A DNA stretch of 64,000 nt from Oceanospirillaceae bacterium. Its GTDB lineage: Bacteria > Pseudomonadota > Gammaproteobacteria > Pseudomonadales > Balneatricaceae. A program made the translations under genes and the position numbers. Of this stretch, positions 47,310 to 57,263 are shown one piece after another. The notes under the pieces were generated by a model. It was given only the letters and a program-made list of their open reading frames with translations. It did no database searches and was not told the DNA's origin. The stretch spans positions 62,001-126,000 of the forward strand of contig JAHEDZ010000002.1 in assembly GCA_024640955.1 (NCBI GenBank). Reading direction: 5' to 3'. The stretch's first letter is position 1. Each line of letters starts with the position of its first letter.

Positions 47310-47873
47310 TTAATCAGCTAGCGCGCCCACTGCATCAGCGGCATGTTTCAGGGCATCAAAAAGCGACTGAGCCGAAGATCGGGGGCCTAAAATTTGCCAA
47401 CGATTATCAGTTAAACCTACCACCCAACAACCTATATGCTCAATCTGCGTTCGCACTGCCTTGCCGTGAAAGTAAGTCAAAGGGGCGTTGGCGACTAGCC
47501 GCTCAAGCAGCAGAGGCACTTTCGCGCCTTGCAGAACAAAGCCACACCAGGCATCGCTCTGATCTGTTAAGGCCACTAGCCCATCAAGTGCACCCAGATT
47601 GGGCACAGCACCTTGCAGCAGCCATTGACCCTGCCCTAGCGGTAATACCATGCACGGACTCAACACAGCCTCTGTGGGTGAGGGCAGAGTGATACCAAGT
47701 TGCTGCAGTGCCGCTTTTACCTTCTCAGTTTCACCTTTCAGGGGTGCAAGCGAGAGCCGGGGCGTATTACTCAGCAGCTCAATATTCAGCTCTGGAGCCT
47801 GATACAGCCCTGCACTCAATGCCGGCGCTTCAGTTAACTTAAACACGTAGGCGCTCCCCCTCAGGATCGACAA
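47310..47873 (-). CDS. soxG: Sarcosine oxidase gamma subunit
   Basis: 187 aa, overlaps soxA, last of soxBDAG order. Confidence 0.8.
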   Translation of the reverse strand: MSILRGSAYVFKLTEAPALSAGLYQAPELNIELLSNTPRLSLAPLKGETEKVKAALQQLGITLPSPTEAVLSPCMVLPLGQGQWLLQGAVPNLGALDGLVALTDQSDAWCGFVLQGAKVPLLLERLVANAPLTYFHGKAVRTQIEHIGCWVVGLTDNRWQILGPRSSAQSLFDALKHAADAVGALAD

Positions 47874-50640
47874 AATGGGGCGAAACTACACTAACCCTGA
47901 CATCCTTAGCATCTAAAAGACTCACGGCTCGCATCTGGGTATCCATATACTCATGCGCATCACGAATAAAGCCAATTGCAATGTAGCAGCCCAAGTTGGG
48001 TGAGTAACAGGCACTCGACACCCAACCTAAGGTATTAGCCTGTTCTGCAGAGGCACCGATTGGAATCAACCAGCTCCCTGTAAGGATCTGTTGCTCCGAA
48101 CGGAAACCCACCAAACGCACACTACTTTGGGCAAGTTCTGTGCGATTCGCCAGTACTCGGCCAATACTATCTTTAGTCTGCGCTACCATTTGCCCCAGCC
48201 CGAGATTGAGCGCAGTTGTGCGGCCATCAAGCTCGTTACCTGCAGCATGTCCCTTCTCGATACGCAGAACGCCCAGCGCTTCTGTGCCATAAGGAACCGC
48301 TCCGAGATCAGCACCAACATCCAATAGCGTTTCCATCAGACTGTTACCAAAGCGGGTCGGCACTGCTAACTCGTAGGCTAACTCACCTGAAAATGAGATG
48401 CGGAAAAGACGTGCTGGGGTGCCATCGATTAGCTTGGTTTCAGCGCACGCCATAAATCCGAACGCCTCATTGCTGATATCCATATCAACCACACGCTGTA
48501 CCAACTCCCGCGACTTCGGCCCCGCAACTGCAAATTGAGCCCAAGCCTCCGTTGTCGAGATCAGATGGACATCCAGCTCAGGCGCCAGACACTGATGCAC
48601 AAACTCCATATGCCGATAGACCGATACCGCATTTGCAGTGGTTGTGGTTACGACAAAGTGATTCTCTGCCAGACGCGCTGCGGTACCATCGTCAAAAACA
48701 ATACCATCTTCACGCAGCATCAAGCCGTAGCGCGTCTTACCCACCGGTAGTTTCAAGAAACCGTTGGCGTAGACACGATTTAGAAATTCAGCCGCGTCGC
48801 GTCCCTGAACATCGATTTTTCCGAGTGTTGTCACATCACACACACCCACAGCCTGGCGCACTGCCAAGGCTTCGCGATCAACTGACTCACGCCAATGAGT
48901 CTCTCCAGCTACCGGAAAATAGGAGGCTCTAAGCCAGTTACCAACGGTCACAAATGCTGCTCCGCGACGAGTGGCGAACTCATGGGACGGCGTCAGCCGT
49001 GTCGGCTTAAACTCTTTACCGCGAGAACGACCGGCAAGTGCACCTATAGCTACCGGCGTGTAGGGAGGCCTGAAGAGCGTTGTTCCAACCGCTTCTATTA
49101 ATTCACCAGAGTGCTGACTGAGCACCCCTATCCCTAGGGCGTTTGCGTTCTTCCCTTGATCTGTCGCCATACCGAGTGTTGTGTAGCGTTTGAGATGTTC
49201 AACACTAACGTAACCCTCTTGATGAGCGAGTTTAATATCTTTGACCGTGACATCATTTTGCGGATCGACGAAAGCAGCTCCGTTGACCGACAGATCCCAG
49301 GCTGGCTCCCAATTCTCCTCGAGCAATTCACCAGCCGCGGCACCAACAACACGCATTCCGGGCGGTAATTTATCTCCAGGGACAAAACCACCTATCGCCG
49401 CAGACCAGACAGGCCGACCACCCTGATGACAGGTCAGTTGAATACGTGGATTCCACCCACCGGAAACTGCCAAAGCCTCACACTTTATCCAGAAACGGCG
49501 CCCCTGTTGCTCAATCTCAACTGCAGTAACCCTATGCCGGCCACGGGTATTGACCACCCTGGCACTGGTAAACGACTCAACACCCTCCACCGCTTGATGC
49601 GACGCACGTGTATCGACCCAGACAACCTTCGCTCCTGCCGCTTGCAGATCAACAACGGTCTTGCGCGCATCATCATGGCAACCAAAGACCACGCAACTAT
49701 CACCGGCAAGTACACCGTAATAGTTAAGATATCCGCGCACAGCGCTGCACAGCATCACCCCGGGCCGGTCATTGTTATCAAAGGCGATCATCCGTTCATG
49801 CGCACCCGTCGCCAGCACAGCTCGGTTGGAGTAGATGCGCCATAACGTTTGGCGCGGCGCTTTCGCAGATGGTTGCGATAGATGATCGGTATTGAGTGTA
49901 ACCGCTGAGTAGACCCCATGATCATAGGCGCCCTGCACTGTGGTACGCGTCATCACACGCACATTCTCATGCTTAGCTAACTGCGCCAACAAACCATCGA
50001 TTGGCCCTAAGGGCGCAGACTCAAATAACGCAGCGCCTCCAAGACGCGAGAACTCCTCGCACAGAATAACCTGATCACCCTTTGCTGCGGCCCCGAGAGC
50101 AGCTTCAATACCGGCTACCCCCCCACCAATTACCAAGGTATCACAGTGCAGAAACCCCTTATCATACTGAGCCTCGTCCTCAACCTCACTTAGACGCCCC
50201 AAACCGGCCGCACGACGAATCATCGGCTCATACACGGACTCCCAGAATGACCGGGGCCACATAAAGGTCTTGTAATAGAAGCCAGCGGTCAGAAAACGGC
50301 TAAGTCGATCATTGACGGATAGCAGATCGAATTTGAGAGAAGGAAAACGGTTCTGGCTGACAGCACTTAAGCCATCGTAGAGCTCCTGAACTGTTGCTCG
50401 CGTATTCGGCGTCTGCGAACCACCCGTACCGATAGTTACCAGCGCGTTCGGTTCTTCACTCCCCAAACAGAGCACACCGCGCGGGCGGTGGTACTTGAAA
50501 GAGCGCCCGATGAGCAGCCTATCATTTGCCAGCAGGGCAGAGGCCAGGCTATCGCCCTCTCGCCCCTCATACTGAACACCGTCAAAGCTGAATCGAACCG
50601 TGTTAGCTCCAATTCGTCCGTTCGAGATTCGACGACTCAT
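47839..50640 (-). CDS. soxA: Sarcosine oxidase alpha subunit
   Basis: 933 aa; N-terminal RSFKYHRPRGVLCLGSEEPNALVTIG, FAD region VIGGGVAGIEAALGAAAKGDQVILCEE, C-terminal GcvT-like domain. Confidence 0.93.
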   Translation of the reverse strand: MSRRISNGRIGANTVRFSFDGVQYEGREGDSLASALLANDRLLIGRSFKYHRPRGVLCLGSEEPNALVTIGTGGSQTPNTRATVQELYDGLSAVSQNRFPSLKFDLLSVNDRLSRFLTAGFYYKTFMWPRSFWESVYEPMIRRAAGLGRLSEVEDEAQYDKGFLHCDTLVIGGGVAGIEAALGAAAKGDQVILCEEFSRLGGAALFESAPLGPIDGLLAQLAKHENVRVMTRTTVQGAYDHGVYSAVTLNTDHLSQPSAKAPRQTLWRIYSNRAVLATGAHERMIAFDNNDRPGVMLCSAVRGYLNYYGVLAGDSCVVFGCHDDARKTVVDLQAAGAKVVWVDTRASHQAVEGVESFTSARVVNTRGRHRVTAVEIEQQGRRFWIKCEALAVSGGWNPRIQLTCHQGGRPVWSAAIGGFVPGDKLPPGMRVVGAAAGELLEENWEPAWDLSVNGAAFVDPQNDVTVKDIKLAHQEGYVSVEHLKRYTTLGMATDQGKNANALGIGVLSQHSGELIEAVGTTLFRPPYTPVAIGALAGRSRGKEFKPTRLTPSHEFATRRGAAFVTVGNWLRASYFPVAGETHWRESVDREALAVRQAVGVCDVTTLGKIDVQGRDAAEFLNRVYANGFLKLPVGKTRYGLMLREDGIVFDDGTAARLAENHFVVTTTTANAVSVYRHMEFVHQCLAPELDVHLISTTEAWAQFAVAGPKSRELVQRVVDMDISNEAFGFMACAETKLIDGTPARLFRISFSGELAYELAVPTRFGNSLMETLLDVGADLGAVPYGTEALGVLRIEKGHAAGNELDGRTTALNLGLGQMVAQTKDSIGRVLANRTELAQSSVRLVGFRSEQQILTGSWLIPIGASAEQANTLGWVSSACYSPNLGCYIAIGFIRDAHEYMDTQMRAVSLLDAKDVRVSVVSPHFVDPEGERLRV

Positions 50641-50906
50641 CGACCCACCTCACTCGCGAGTTGCACGTCCAGTACCTCATGCGTCAGCGTGTTGCGAGTT
50701 ACCACTAACCAGGAGCGATCACCCTGTTCGTGATACCAGAGTTCGCGGTGCTCGCCCGCTGGGTTATCTCTTAGGTAGGCATAGTCAGTAAAGCGCTCAA
50801 GCGCATCTTCAGCGTTCGAATCGGGCCTGCGTAACAAACTCGCATCCCCTTTATAAACAAACTCTTGAGCGTCGCGAGGGCCTAAGAGTGGATGGTTAAT
50901 CAGCAT
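50637..50906 (-). CDS. soxD: Sarcosine oxidase delta subunit
   Basis: 89 aa, HPLLGPRDAQEFVYKGDASLLRRP; between soxB and soxA. Confidence 0.9.
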   Translation of the reverse strand: MLINHPLLGPRDAQEFVYKGDASLLRRPDSNAEDALERFTDYAYLRDNPAGEHRELWYHEQGDRSWLVVTRNTLTHEVLDVQLASEVGR

Positions 50907-50914
50907 GTAGACCT

Positions 50915-52165
50915 CTAGTGCAAGTTGGGCTGAGCGCCCTGACCTTTCTCATCAATCATGGCGCCCCGCGCAAAACGGTCGAGTCGCATCTGCGCCGCCA
51001 CTTCATGCGAAGTACCAGTGGCCAGCAGATGTGCAAAACATAGACCCGATGCAGGTGTCGCTTTGAAGCCGCCGTAACACCATCCACCATTGAAGAAGAG
51101 GCCTTTAATATCGGTCCGGTCGATAAAAGGAGAGCCGTCCATACTCATATCCATGATGCCCCCCCAACCACGAAGCATGCGGGCGCGACCGAGCATTGGC
51201 ATCAGCCCCATGGCACCCTCGCAGACATCTTCAACGACAGGCATATTGCCGCGCTGAGCATAGGTATTATATCCGTCGATATCCCCCCCAAAGACCAGAC
51301 CGCCTTTGTCCGACTGACTTAGGTAGAAGTGCCCCGCCCCAAAAGTAATTACGCCAGGAATGACCGGTTTAAGCCCCTCCGAAACAAACGCCTGCAGCAC
51401 GTGAGACTCGATCGGCAGCCGAATACCCGCTTTAGAGAGCAGTCGACTGGAGGAGCCCGCTACCGCGGTGCCGACTTTATTAGCGCCAATGAAACCCCGA
51501 GAGGTTTCAAGGCCGGACACTTGACCATTTTCAATGCGGAAATCGAGAACTTCACAGTTCTGAATAATATCGACACCAAGTTGATCGGCCGCTCGTGCAT
51601 AGCCCCAGGCTACCGCATCGTGGCGCACGGTACCGCCACGGCGCTGCAACAGCCCGCCAAGTATCGGAAACCGTGCATCATCGAAATTGAGATAAGGGTA
51701 GAGTTTTCTGACATCCTCGGCATCTAGCAACTCGGCATCAGCACCCTGCAACAACATGGCGTTGCCGCGCCTGCGGAAAGCGTCTCGCTGAGCATCAGAG
51801 TGACATAAATTGAGCACTCCACGCTGGGATACCATGGCGTTATAGTTGAGTTCCTGCTCTAGCCCCTCCCATAACTTCATCGACAGTTCGTAGAAGGGCT
51901 CGTTGCCAGGCAACATGTAGTTGGATCGCACAATCGTAGTGTTGCGCCCGACATTGCCACCACCCAGCCAACCTTTTTCCAGCACCGCAATGTTGCGTAC
52001 ACCGTAACGACTTGCCAGATAAAAGGCAGTAGCCAAACCGTGACCACCGCCTCCAACAATAACGATATCGTAATGCGGTTTAGGGGTAGGATTTCTCCAG
52101 GCAGGGCCCCAGCCTTTGTGATTATTTAACGCCTCTTTAATGACGCGAAAAATCGAATAGTCCAT
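50915..52165 (-). CDS. soxB: Sarcosine oxidase beta subunit
   Basis: 416 aa; YDIVIVGGGGHGLATAFYLASRYGVRNIAVLEKGWLGGGNVGRNTTI. Confidence 0.94.
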   Translation of the reverse strand: MDYSIFRVIKEALNNHKGWGPAWRNPTPKPHYDIVIVGGGGHGLATAFYLASRYGVRNIAVLEKGWLGGGNVGRNTTIVRSNYMLPGNEPFYELSMKLWEGLEQELNYNAMVSQRGVLNLCHSDAQRDAFRRRGNAMLLQGADAELLDAEDVRKLYPYLNFDDARFPILGGLLQRRGGTVRHDAVAWGYARAADQLGVDIIQNCEVLDFRIENGQVSGLETSRGFIGANKVGTAVAGSSSRLLSKAGIRLPIESHVLQAFVSEGLKPVIPGVITFGAGHFYLSQSDKGGLVFGGDIDGYNTYAQRGNMPVVEDVCEGAMGLMPMLGRARMLRGWGGIMDMSMDGSPFIDRTDIKGLFFNGGWCYGGFKATPASGLCFAHLLATGTSHEVAAQMRLDRFARGAMIDEKGQGAQPNLH

Positions 52166-52303
52166 TTGAGACCTTCTTATTATATTTGTCTTAGGATAAT
52201 TCAGACTCTACCCGAAACACTTGCTCAAAAACGCAATTAATTGTCGAAATTAGGCAAATCATTTTCACAATAAAAGAGCATCGTTCGATGAGAACAACTA
52301 CAA

Positions 52304-53659
52304 ATGGAACTTCTTTCTATGAGTATCCCCGATTCAGCTAAATATCTCATCGTTGGCGCTGGTGTCCACGGCCTAAGCACAGCCTACCATTTGGGCGCCA
52401 GCCTTAAAGCCAAAGGCGAAGACCCTTCTAAGATTCTTGTAATCGACAAACAGGATATCGCTGCTGGAGCATCAGGTATCGCCTGCGGTGTAGTGCGCAA
52501 CAACTATTTTCAACCAGCCATGCGCAAGCTAATGGCACACAGCGTTGATATATGGGAAGAGCATGCAAAGACGCTCAGTTACCATAGCGTTGGCTACATG
52601 CAGATCAGCCCGGAATCTATGCATCACGATGTTGCTAGCATTGCCGCTCAGCAACGGGATATCGGTTACGAGTCGCTCTTTATTGAGGGTGAAGAGGAGA
52701 GCCGACGCTACATGCTGGGACTTTTCGACGACTGGCAAGCGCAAGGGATCACTAGCGTTCTGCACGAGAAGCGCGGCGGTTATGCCAATAACCGCGCTGC
52801 TATGCTTGGATTGGCAAATATGGCCAAGAGCTTGGGTGTTCAGTTCGCCGCAGGTGTAGAGGTAGCCTCTATCAATAAAGACACCAGTGGCGCAATTAGC
52901 AGTGTCGAAACTAACCAGGGACGAATCAATTGTGAGCAACTGATTATCTGCCCGGGGCCTTGGGCCAAACAGTTCTGGGACATGTTGGAGTTGCCTAAAA
53001 CGATTACCGTTAAGGACAAGCAGGGCGTCGATCATAACGACGTTAATATGTGGCTCTACTGGTCGCTGCAAGAGGGCACTCTGGGCATAGACCCTGGCTT
53101 GCAAAAAACCAATGATGGTGGAGCGCCGCCAGTGCTGCACGTGGACAGTGATGCGCCACTCTACAGCACCAGGGATGGCTCGCTGATAACCGACAAGATG
53201 TGGGGGATCTACTATAAGCCTGATCTGAACTTCGATGGTATCCAAGGCGGCGCAGCGCCATTTCCAGTGCAGCGTGATGCCGACCAGGTATCAGTAGATC
53301 CGTATGGACCGAAGAGCCCTGAGTTCATTGTTGGTGAGGATTTCGCGCATATGTGGGTAAGCGCGTTGGCCCACTGTCAAAAACGTTTCGAAGGCATGTT
53401 ACCTAAATTTAAGAAGGAGCCTAGCGGCGGAATTGGCGCCTTTACACCCGATAGTTTTCCGGTTTTCGATCGATTCTGTGATAACTGCACGTTCTTAGCC
53501 GATTCAAATCATGGCTACAAGATGATTGGTGTCGGTAAACTGGTAGCGGAGGAGTTGGTAAGCGGTACTCGATCTGATCTGTTACTACCGTTCAGATTTA
53601 GCCGATATGCCGAAGGTGCCCTGCACCCTACCTCAAACAGCCCCTTCCCGTGGAGCTAA
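52304..53659 (+). CDS. DAO-type FAD-dependent oxidoreductase (sarcosine/dimethylglycine oxidase-like)
   Basis: 451 aa; YLIVGAGVHGLSTAYHLG; divergent from soxB; start could be internal Met at 52319. Confidence 0.82.
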   Translation: MELLSMSIPDSAKYLIVGAGVHGLSTAYHLGASLKAKGEDPSKILVIDKQDIAAGASGIACGVVRNNYFQPAMRKLMAHSVDIWEEHAKTLSYHSVGYMQISPESMHHDVASIAAQQRDIGYESLFIEGEEESRRYMLGLFDDWQAQGITSVLHEKRGGYANNRAAMLGLANMAKSLGVQFAAGVEVASINKDTSGAISSVETNQGRINCEQLIICPGPWAKQFWDMLELPKTITVKDKQGVDHNDVNMWLYWSLQEGTLGIDPGLQKTNDGGAPPVLHVDSDAPLYSTRDGSLITDKMWGIYYKPDLNFDGIQGGAAPFPVQRDADQVSVDPYGPKSPEFIVGEDFAHMWVSALAHCQKRFEGMLPKFKKEPSGGIGAFTPDSFPVFDRFCDNCTFLADSNHGYKMIGVGKLVAEELVSGTRSDLLLPFRFSRYAEGALHPTSNSPFPWS

Positions 53660-53682
53660 TTGCTGGTACAAGCTACAAATAA

Positions 53683-53722
53683 AAAGCCCAAGCCTGCAGT
53701 AACGCGGGCTCGGGCTCCGGAG
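53683..53722 (-). terminator. Rho-independent terminator of the 51-aa ORF
   Basis: Minus strand AGCCCGAGCC-cgcgttactgca-GGCTTGGGCT followed by TTTTATTTG. Confidence 0.75.
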
Positions 53723-53735
53723 ATCAGAGGGGAAG

Positions 53736-53891
53736 TTAGCCCTTTTTAGCTGTATTGGTAGACGCTTTAGAGCCGTGACCAAACCAAGGGGTAATTGCAC
53801 CGCCTACGCCAGAAGCCATCAGACGTAGATGTGCAGCACGAGATTTCGAAATACGCTCTTTTTCCTTCAGGAAAGATTCACTCTGGTACAT
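53736..53891 (-). CDS. Small 51-aa protein, uncharacterised (absent from the ORF track)
   Basis: MYQSESFLKEKERISKSRAAHLRLMASGVGGAITPWFGHGSKASTNTAKKG; SD AGGGAG 8 nt upstream of ATG; own terminator. Confidence 0.65.
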   Translation of the reverse strand: MYQSESFLKEKERISKSRAAHLRLMASGVGGAITPWFGHGSKASTNTAKKG

Positions 53892-54089
53892 GCTTAGGAC
53901 TCCCTAAAAACAATCAAAAACTTCACTTGATTGCGGCCCTTATGAGGTCGACGCGGCGCAGATTACGCCTCAACATCCATCACATCCAGTGATCTTTTTG
54001 CAACAAAAAGATGAAGAAATCTCACCTTTTAAAGTCGCGCTAGCGGAGTGTATTTCAGCCTATGGATGGGGATTCTATCCCCCTATCAG

Positions 54090-54126
54090 AAAAAAAATGG
54101 GCGTAGTCCCAAAGGAGTACGCCCAC
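54090..54126 (-). terminator. Rho-independent terminator of the proVWX-like operon
   Basis: Minus strand GGGCGTACTCCTTTGGGACTACGCCCATTTTTTTT. Confidence 0.85.
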
Positions 54127-54149
54127 AGGTTTGCTGCAACGAGTAAGTC

Positions 54150-55199
54150 TTAGCCGACCCACTCCTCCTTCGCACGCTGCGGCACCATTGCGGCGACGAT
54201 ATCGTGCATATCGAAGTAACCGAGTTGCTCACCATTCTCCTCGACGACAAAGCTCTTAGAGGTGTCTCCGTGAACCATCTCTATGACCGATTCCAGGTTG
54301 TCATCAGCCAACACCGGTAGTGCAACAGAGAGATCTTGCCCTCCAAGCGGCTTCATAATTGAGCGAGTACGCAGCACACGCGCGCGGTTAATGTCGCTAA
54401 CGAAGCGCTCTATGTAGACATCGCTCGGATTGAGGATGATATGCTGCGGCTCACCCTGCTGTATCACATAGCCATCTTTGAGAATGACAAGGTGATCAGC
54501 AAGCTTCAGCGCCTCATCCAAATCGTGTGTGATGAAAATAATCGTTTTATGCAGCTCTTTCTGCAATTCCAACAGCAGGTCCTGCATCTGTGAGCGAATG
54601 ATTGGGTCGAGTGCAGAGAACGCCTCATCCAACAGCATGACTTCAGAGTGTGCACAGAGTGCGCGAGCAATACCCACCCGCTGCTGCATACCGCCACTGA
54701 GCTGATTTGGATAGCTATCCTCGAAGCCTTTGAGACCCAAGCGTGCCAACCACTTCTCTGCCTCCGCACGCTGCTCCTGCTTACTCGCACCACCTACTTC
54801 AAGTGCCAGAGCAGCGTTCTCAGCAACCGTACGATGAGGGAAAAGCGCAAACTTCTGGAAGACCATCGACATACGGGTACGGCGCATCTCAAGGAGATTA
54901 TCGCCCTGCAAAGAGAGTATATCTTCGCCATCAAGCAAGATCTTTCCGGCGGTCGGCTCTATCAACCGGTTGAGGTGTCGAATCAGTGTCGATTTACCAG
55001 AGCCCGAAAGCCCCATGATGACCGTGATCTCTCCCTCTTTCATGTCAACATTAATATCCTGCAGCCCAAGAACATGTCCGTGCTGATCCAGCAGTTCTGA
55101 CTTGGTCATGCCGTTTTTAACCAGCTCAACCTTGGATGCCCCATCATCACCGAAAATCTTGTAGAGCCCTTGGACTGATACTTTTACCTTCTTACTCAT
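54150..55199 (-). CDS. Glycine betaine/proline-type ABC transporter ATP-binding protein (ProV/OpuAA-like)
   Basis: 349 aa; MGLSGSGKSTLIRHLNRLIEPTAG, LSGGMQQRVGIARAL, CBS-like C-terminus. Confidence 0.93.
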   Translation of the reverse strand: MSKKVKVSVQGLYKIFGDDGASKVELVKNGMTKSELLDQHGHVLGLQDINVDMKEGEITVIMGLSGSGKSTLIRHLNRLIEPTAGKILLDGEDILSLQGDNLLEMRRTRMSMVFQKFALFPHRTVAENAALALEVGGASKQEQRAEAEKWLARLGLKGFEDSYPNQLSGGMQQRVGIARALCAHSEVMLLDEAFSALDPIIRSQMQDLLLELQKELHKTIIFITHDLDEALKLADHLVILKDGYVIQQGEPQHIILNPSDVYIERFVSDINRARVLRTRSIMKPLGGQDLSVALPVLADDNLESVIEMVHGDTSKSFVVEENGEQLGYFDMHDIVAAMVPQRAKEEWVG

Positions 55200-55208
55200 G
55201 CCCAGCCC

Positions 55209-56225
55209 CTAGTGATTCGACTGCGTAGCGTTGACACGATCCAACGCTGCCTTAGAAACGCGATCCAGAAGAATCGCCAGCAATACAATCGCAAACCCTG
55301 CAACGAAACCTACACCCAAACGCAGGTTGTTAATGCCATCAAGTACAAGCGTTCCCAAACCAGGCGCCGATACCAGCGATGCAATTACTACCATCGCTAG
55401 AGACATCATGATTGTCTGGTTAATACCCGCCATGATTGTTGGCAGTGCCAGTGGTATCTCAACGCCCCAGAGCTTCTTACGCTTGTTCAATCCGTACGCT
55501 TCGGCTGCTTCAATAACATCCGGATCAACCAGGCGTATACCCAAGTTAGTCAGGCGTACGACAGGAACGATCGCGTAAAGAATAATCGCCAAGCCGTAGA
55601 GCTTGGGTTCAGTAATTTTGAACAGAAAGATGAGCGGAATCAGATAAACGAAAGTCGGCAGCGTTTGCAACATATCGAGTATTGGGGTTATGGCTCGCTG
55701 TAGCCTGTCACTTTTCGACATCGCGATCCCCAGAGGGACACCAACAACCACACAGATAAGCGTACAGACAAAGATGATCGCTAGGGTCTGCATCGCATGA
55801 TCGTAGTGATCAATGAACAAGAAAGTTGCCAAAAACGAGAGTACGAGAGCGCCAATTTTCCAGCTCTTCGTAACGAAAACACAGAGTCCAAATAACACTG
55901 GTACAAGCAACCACCAAGGGGCAGAAGTAAATAACCAGAGCGCGCCATCCAGCGCCCAGCTCAAAGGTTGAGTCAGAGGGTCGAGTACCGTCCGCAATAC
56001 CGGACGAATAGCTAGGAAGCCATCCTCGATACCTGCTGTAAAATCGCGTGTCTGAGGAACTTTTGCGCAAGCTTCATGGAGATTGTCTAAGGAGGGAAAT
56101 TTAACGTCATACCAGTTGGCTTCGCCACCCTTGAGCTTTCCAAGGGACATAAGAGAGGGCTTTTTGTCTTCATCACACCACTCGCGCATTCCAAGCAGGT
56201 CGAAGAGACCGGAGTAACTACTCAT
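55209..56225 (-). CDS. Glycine betaine/proline-type ABC transporter permease (ProW-like)
   Basis: 338 aa multi-TM; IPLALPTIMAGINQTIMMSLAMVVIASLVSAPGLG. Confidence 0.93.
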   Translation of the reverse strand: MSSYSGLFDLLGMREWCDEDKKPSLMSLGKLKGGEANWYDVKFPSLDNLHEACAKVPQTRDFTAGIEDGFLAIRPVLRTVLDPLTQPLSWALDGALWLFTSAPWWLLVPVLFGLCVFVTKSWKIGALVLSFLATFLFIDHYDHAMQTLAIIFVCTLICVVVGVPLGIAMSKSDRLQRAITPILDMLQTLPTFVYLIPLIFLFKITEPKLYGLAIILYAIVPVVRLTNLGIRLVDPDVIEAAEAYGLNKRKKLWGVEIPLALPTIMAGINQTIMMSLAMVVIASLVSAPGLGTLVLDGINNLRLGVGFVAGFAIVLLAILLDRVSKAALDRVNATQSNH

Positions 56226-56294
56226 CCGAGATCCTATGTTGTTATTTTGTTATATGCGCGCCCCGCAGGGCGCGACTTTGAGGGGTTATAGCGG

Positions 56295-57263
56295 TTACAT
56301 CAATTTACTCAGATTGGAACGCGCATCATCACTCACCATGCCCATAACCAGATCTGTCTGCTGAGTCAGCACCCACGCGGCTGCTTCATCAGCTGAGGCA
56401 TTGTTCTCTTCCGCCCAAGCCAACATCTGGCTCAAAACGTCATTCGGAATAGAGAAGTTCTTAGCGAACTCTGCAACCTCTGGCTCACGCTCAGCTAGTG
56501 AGGTTGTCACGACGTTTAGCACAGGTGCACTTGGGAAGTCAGACACACCAACTTTGGCAGGGTCCTGATCCTGTACCTGATTAAGTTTGTGCTGATCAGC
56601 ATCAACACCACCCAGATCCACTCGAGCCATCGGATACTTGCCGAGGATAGCTGTAGGTCCCCAGTAGTAACCAAACCAGGGGGCTTTCTCTTCGAAAGCT
56701 GCTGCAATAGAAGCAGCTAGGTTAGCACCAGAACCGTGATCGAATACCTCGACGCCTTTACCTCTCATGTCATGGAAGTTTGCCAGGTTGTCATTAACGA
56801 TACGGCAACCCCAACCCACTGGGCAGTTATGGAAACGAGCGCCCACCAATTCTGGATTTGCCAGAATGCCATCAAGGGTTAACAGCTCAGGGTGCTCGTC
56901 AGCAAGGTACTGCGGTATCCACCAACCCTCTTCGCCGCCCGCTGCAAAAACGTTACTCGCGGTCATCGCCTTACCTTCGGCCACAAGCTCAGCGTAAGCT
57001 GGCACTGAATTCTGCCAAAGTTCTATGACAAGATCAGGCTCACCGTTTTCGGCCAGCGAAGTCACGGCAGGAACCGTATCGGTCGGAACAACAGTGGTCT
57101 CGCAACCGTAGCCCTGATCGAGAACGAAGCTAGCCAGCGAAGCCAATGCTTCACCTGAAGCCCAGCCCATTGCACCAATACTTACCTTGCCACAGTCTGC
57201 AAACGCTGCACCTGAAGAGAGACTAATTGCGAGAGCAACACCTGTGAGTTTGAATTTTTTCAT
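56295..57263 (-). CDS. Betaine-type ABC transporter substrate-binding protein (ProX/OpuAC-like)
   Basis: 322 aa; signal peptide MKKFKLTGVALAISLSSGAAFA; aromatic-rich WFGYYWGP. Confidence 0.9.
   Translation of the reverse strand: MKKFKLTGVALAISLSSGAAFADCGKVSIGAMGWASGEALASLASFVLDQGYGCETTVVPTDTVPAVTSLAENGEPDLVIELWQNSVPAYAELVAEGKAMTASNVFAAGGEEGWWIPQYLADEHPELLTLDGILANPELVGARFHNCPVGWGCRIVNDNLANFHDMRGKGVEVFDHGSGANLAASIAAAFEEKAPWFGYYWGPTAILGKYPMARVDLGGVDADQHKLNQVQDQDPAKVGVSDFPSAPVLNVVTTSLAEREPEVAEFAKNFSIPNDVLSQMLAWAEENNASADEAAAWVLTQQTDLVMGMVSDDARSNLSKLM

Noticed and set aside
50082-50264. Short proline/histidine-rich ORFs opposite soxA (e.g. 50082-50264, 48552-48932)
   Set aside because: Antisense frames of a GC-rich gene; composition typical of spurious translation.
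52529-53245. 238-aa - strand ORF antisense to the FAD oxidoreductase
   Set aside because: Fully overlapped by a clear FAD-dependent oxidoreductase on the + strand; no motif.
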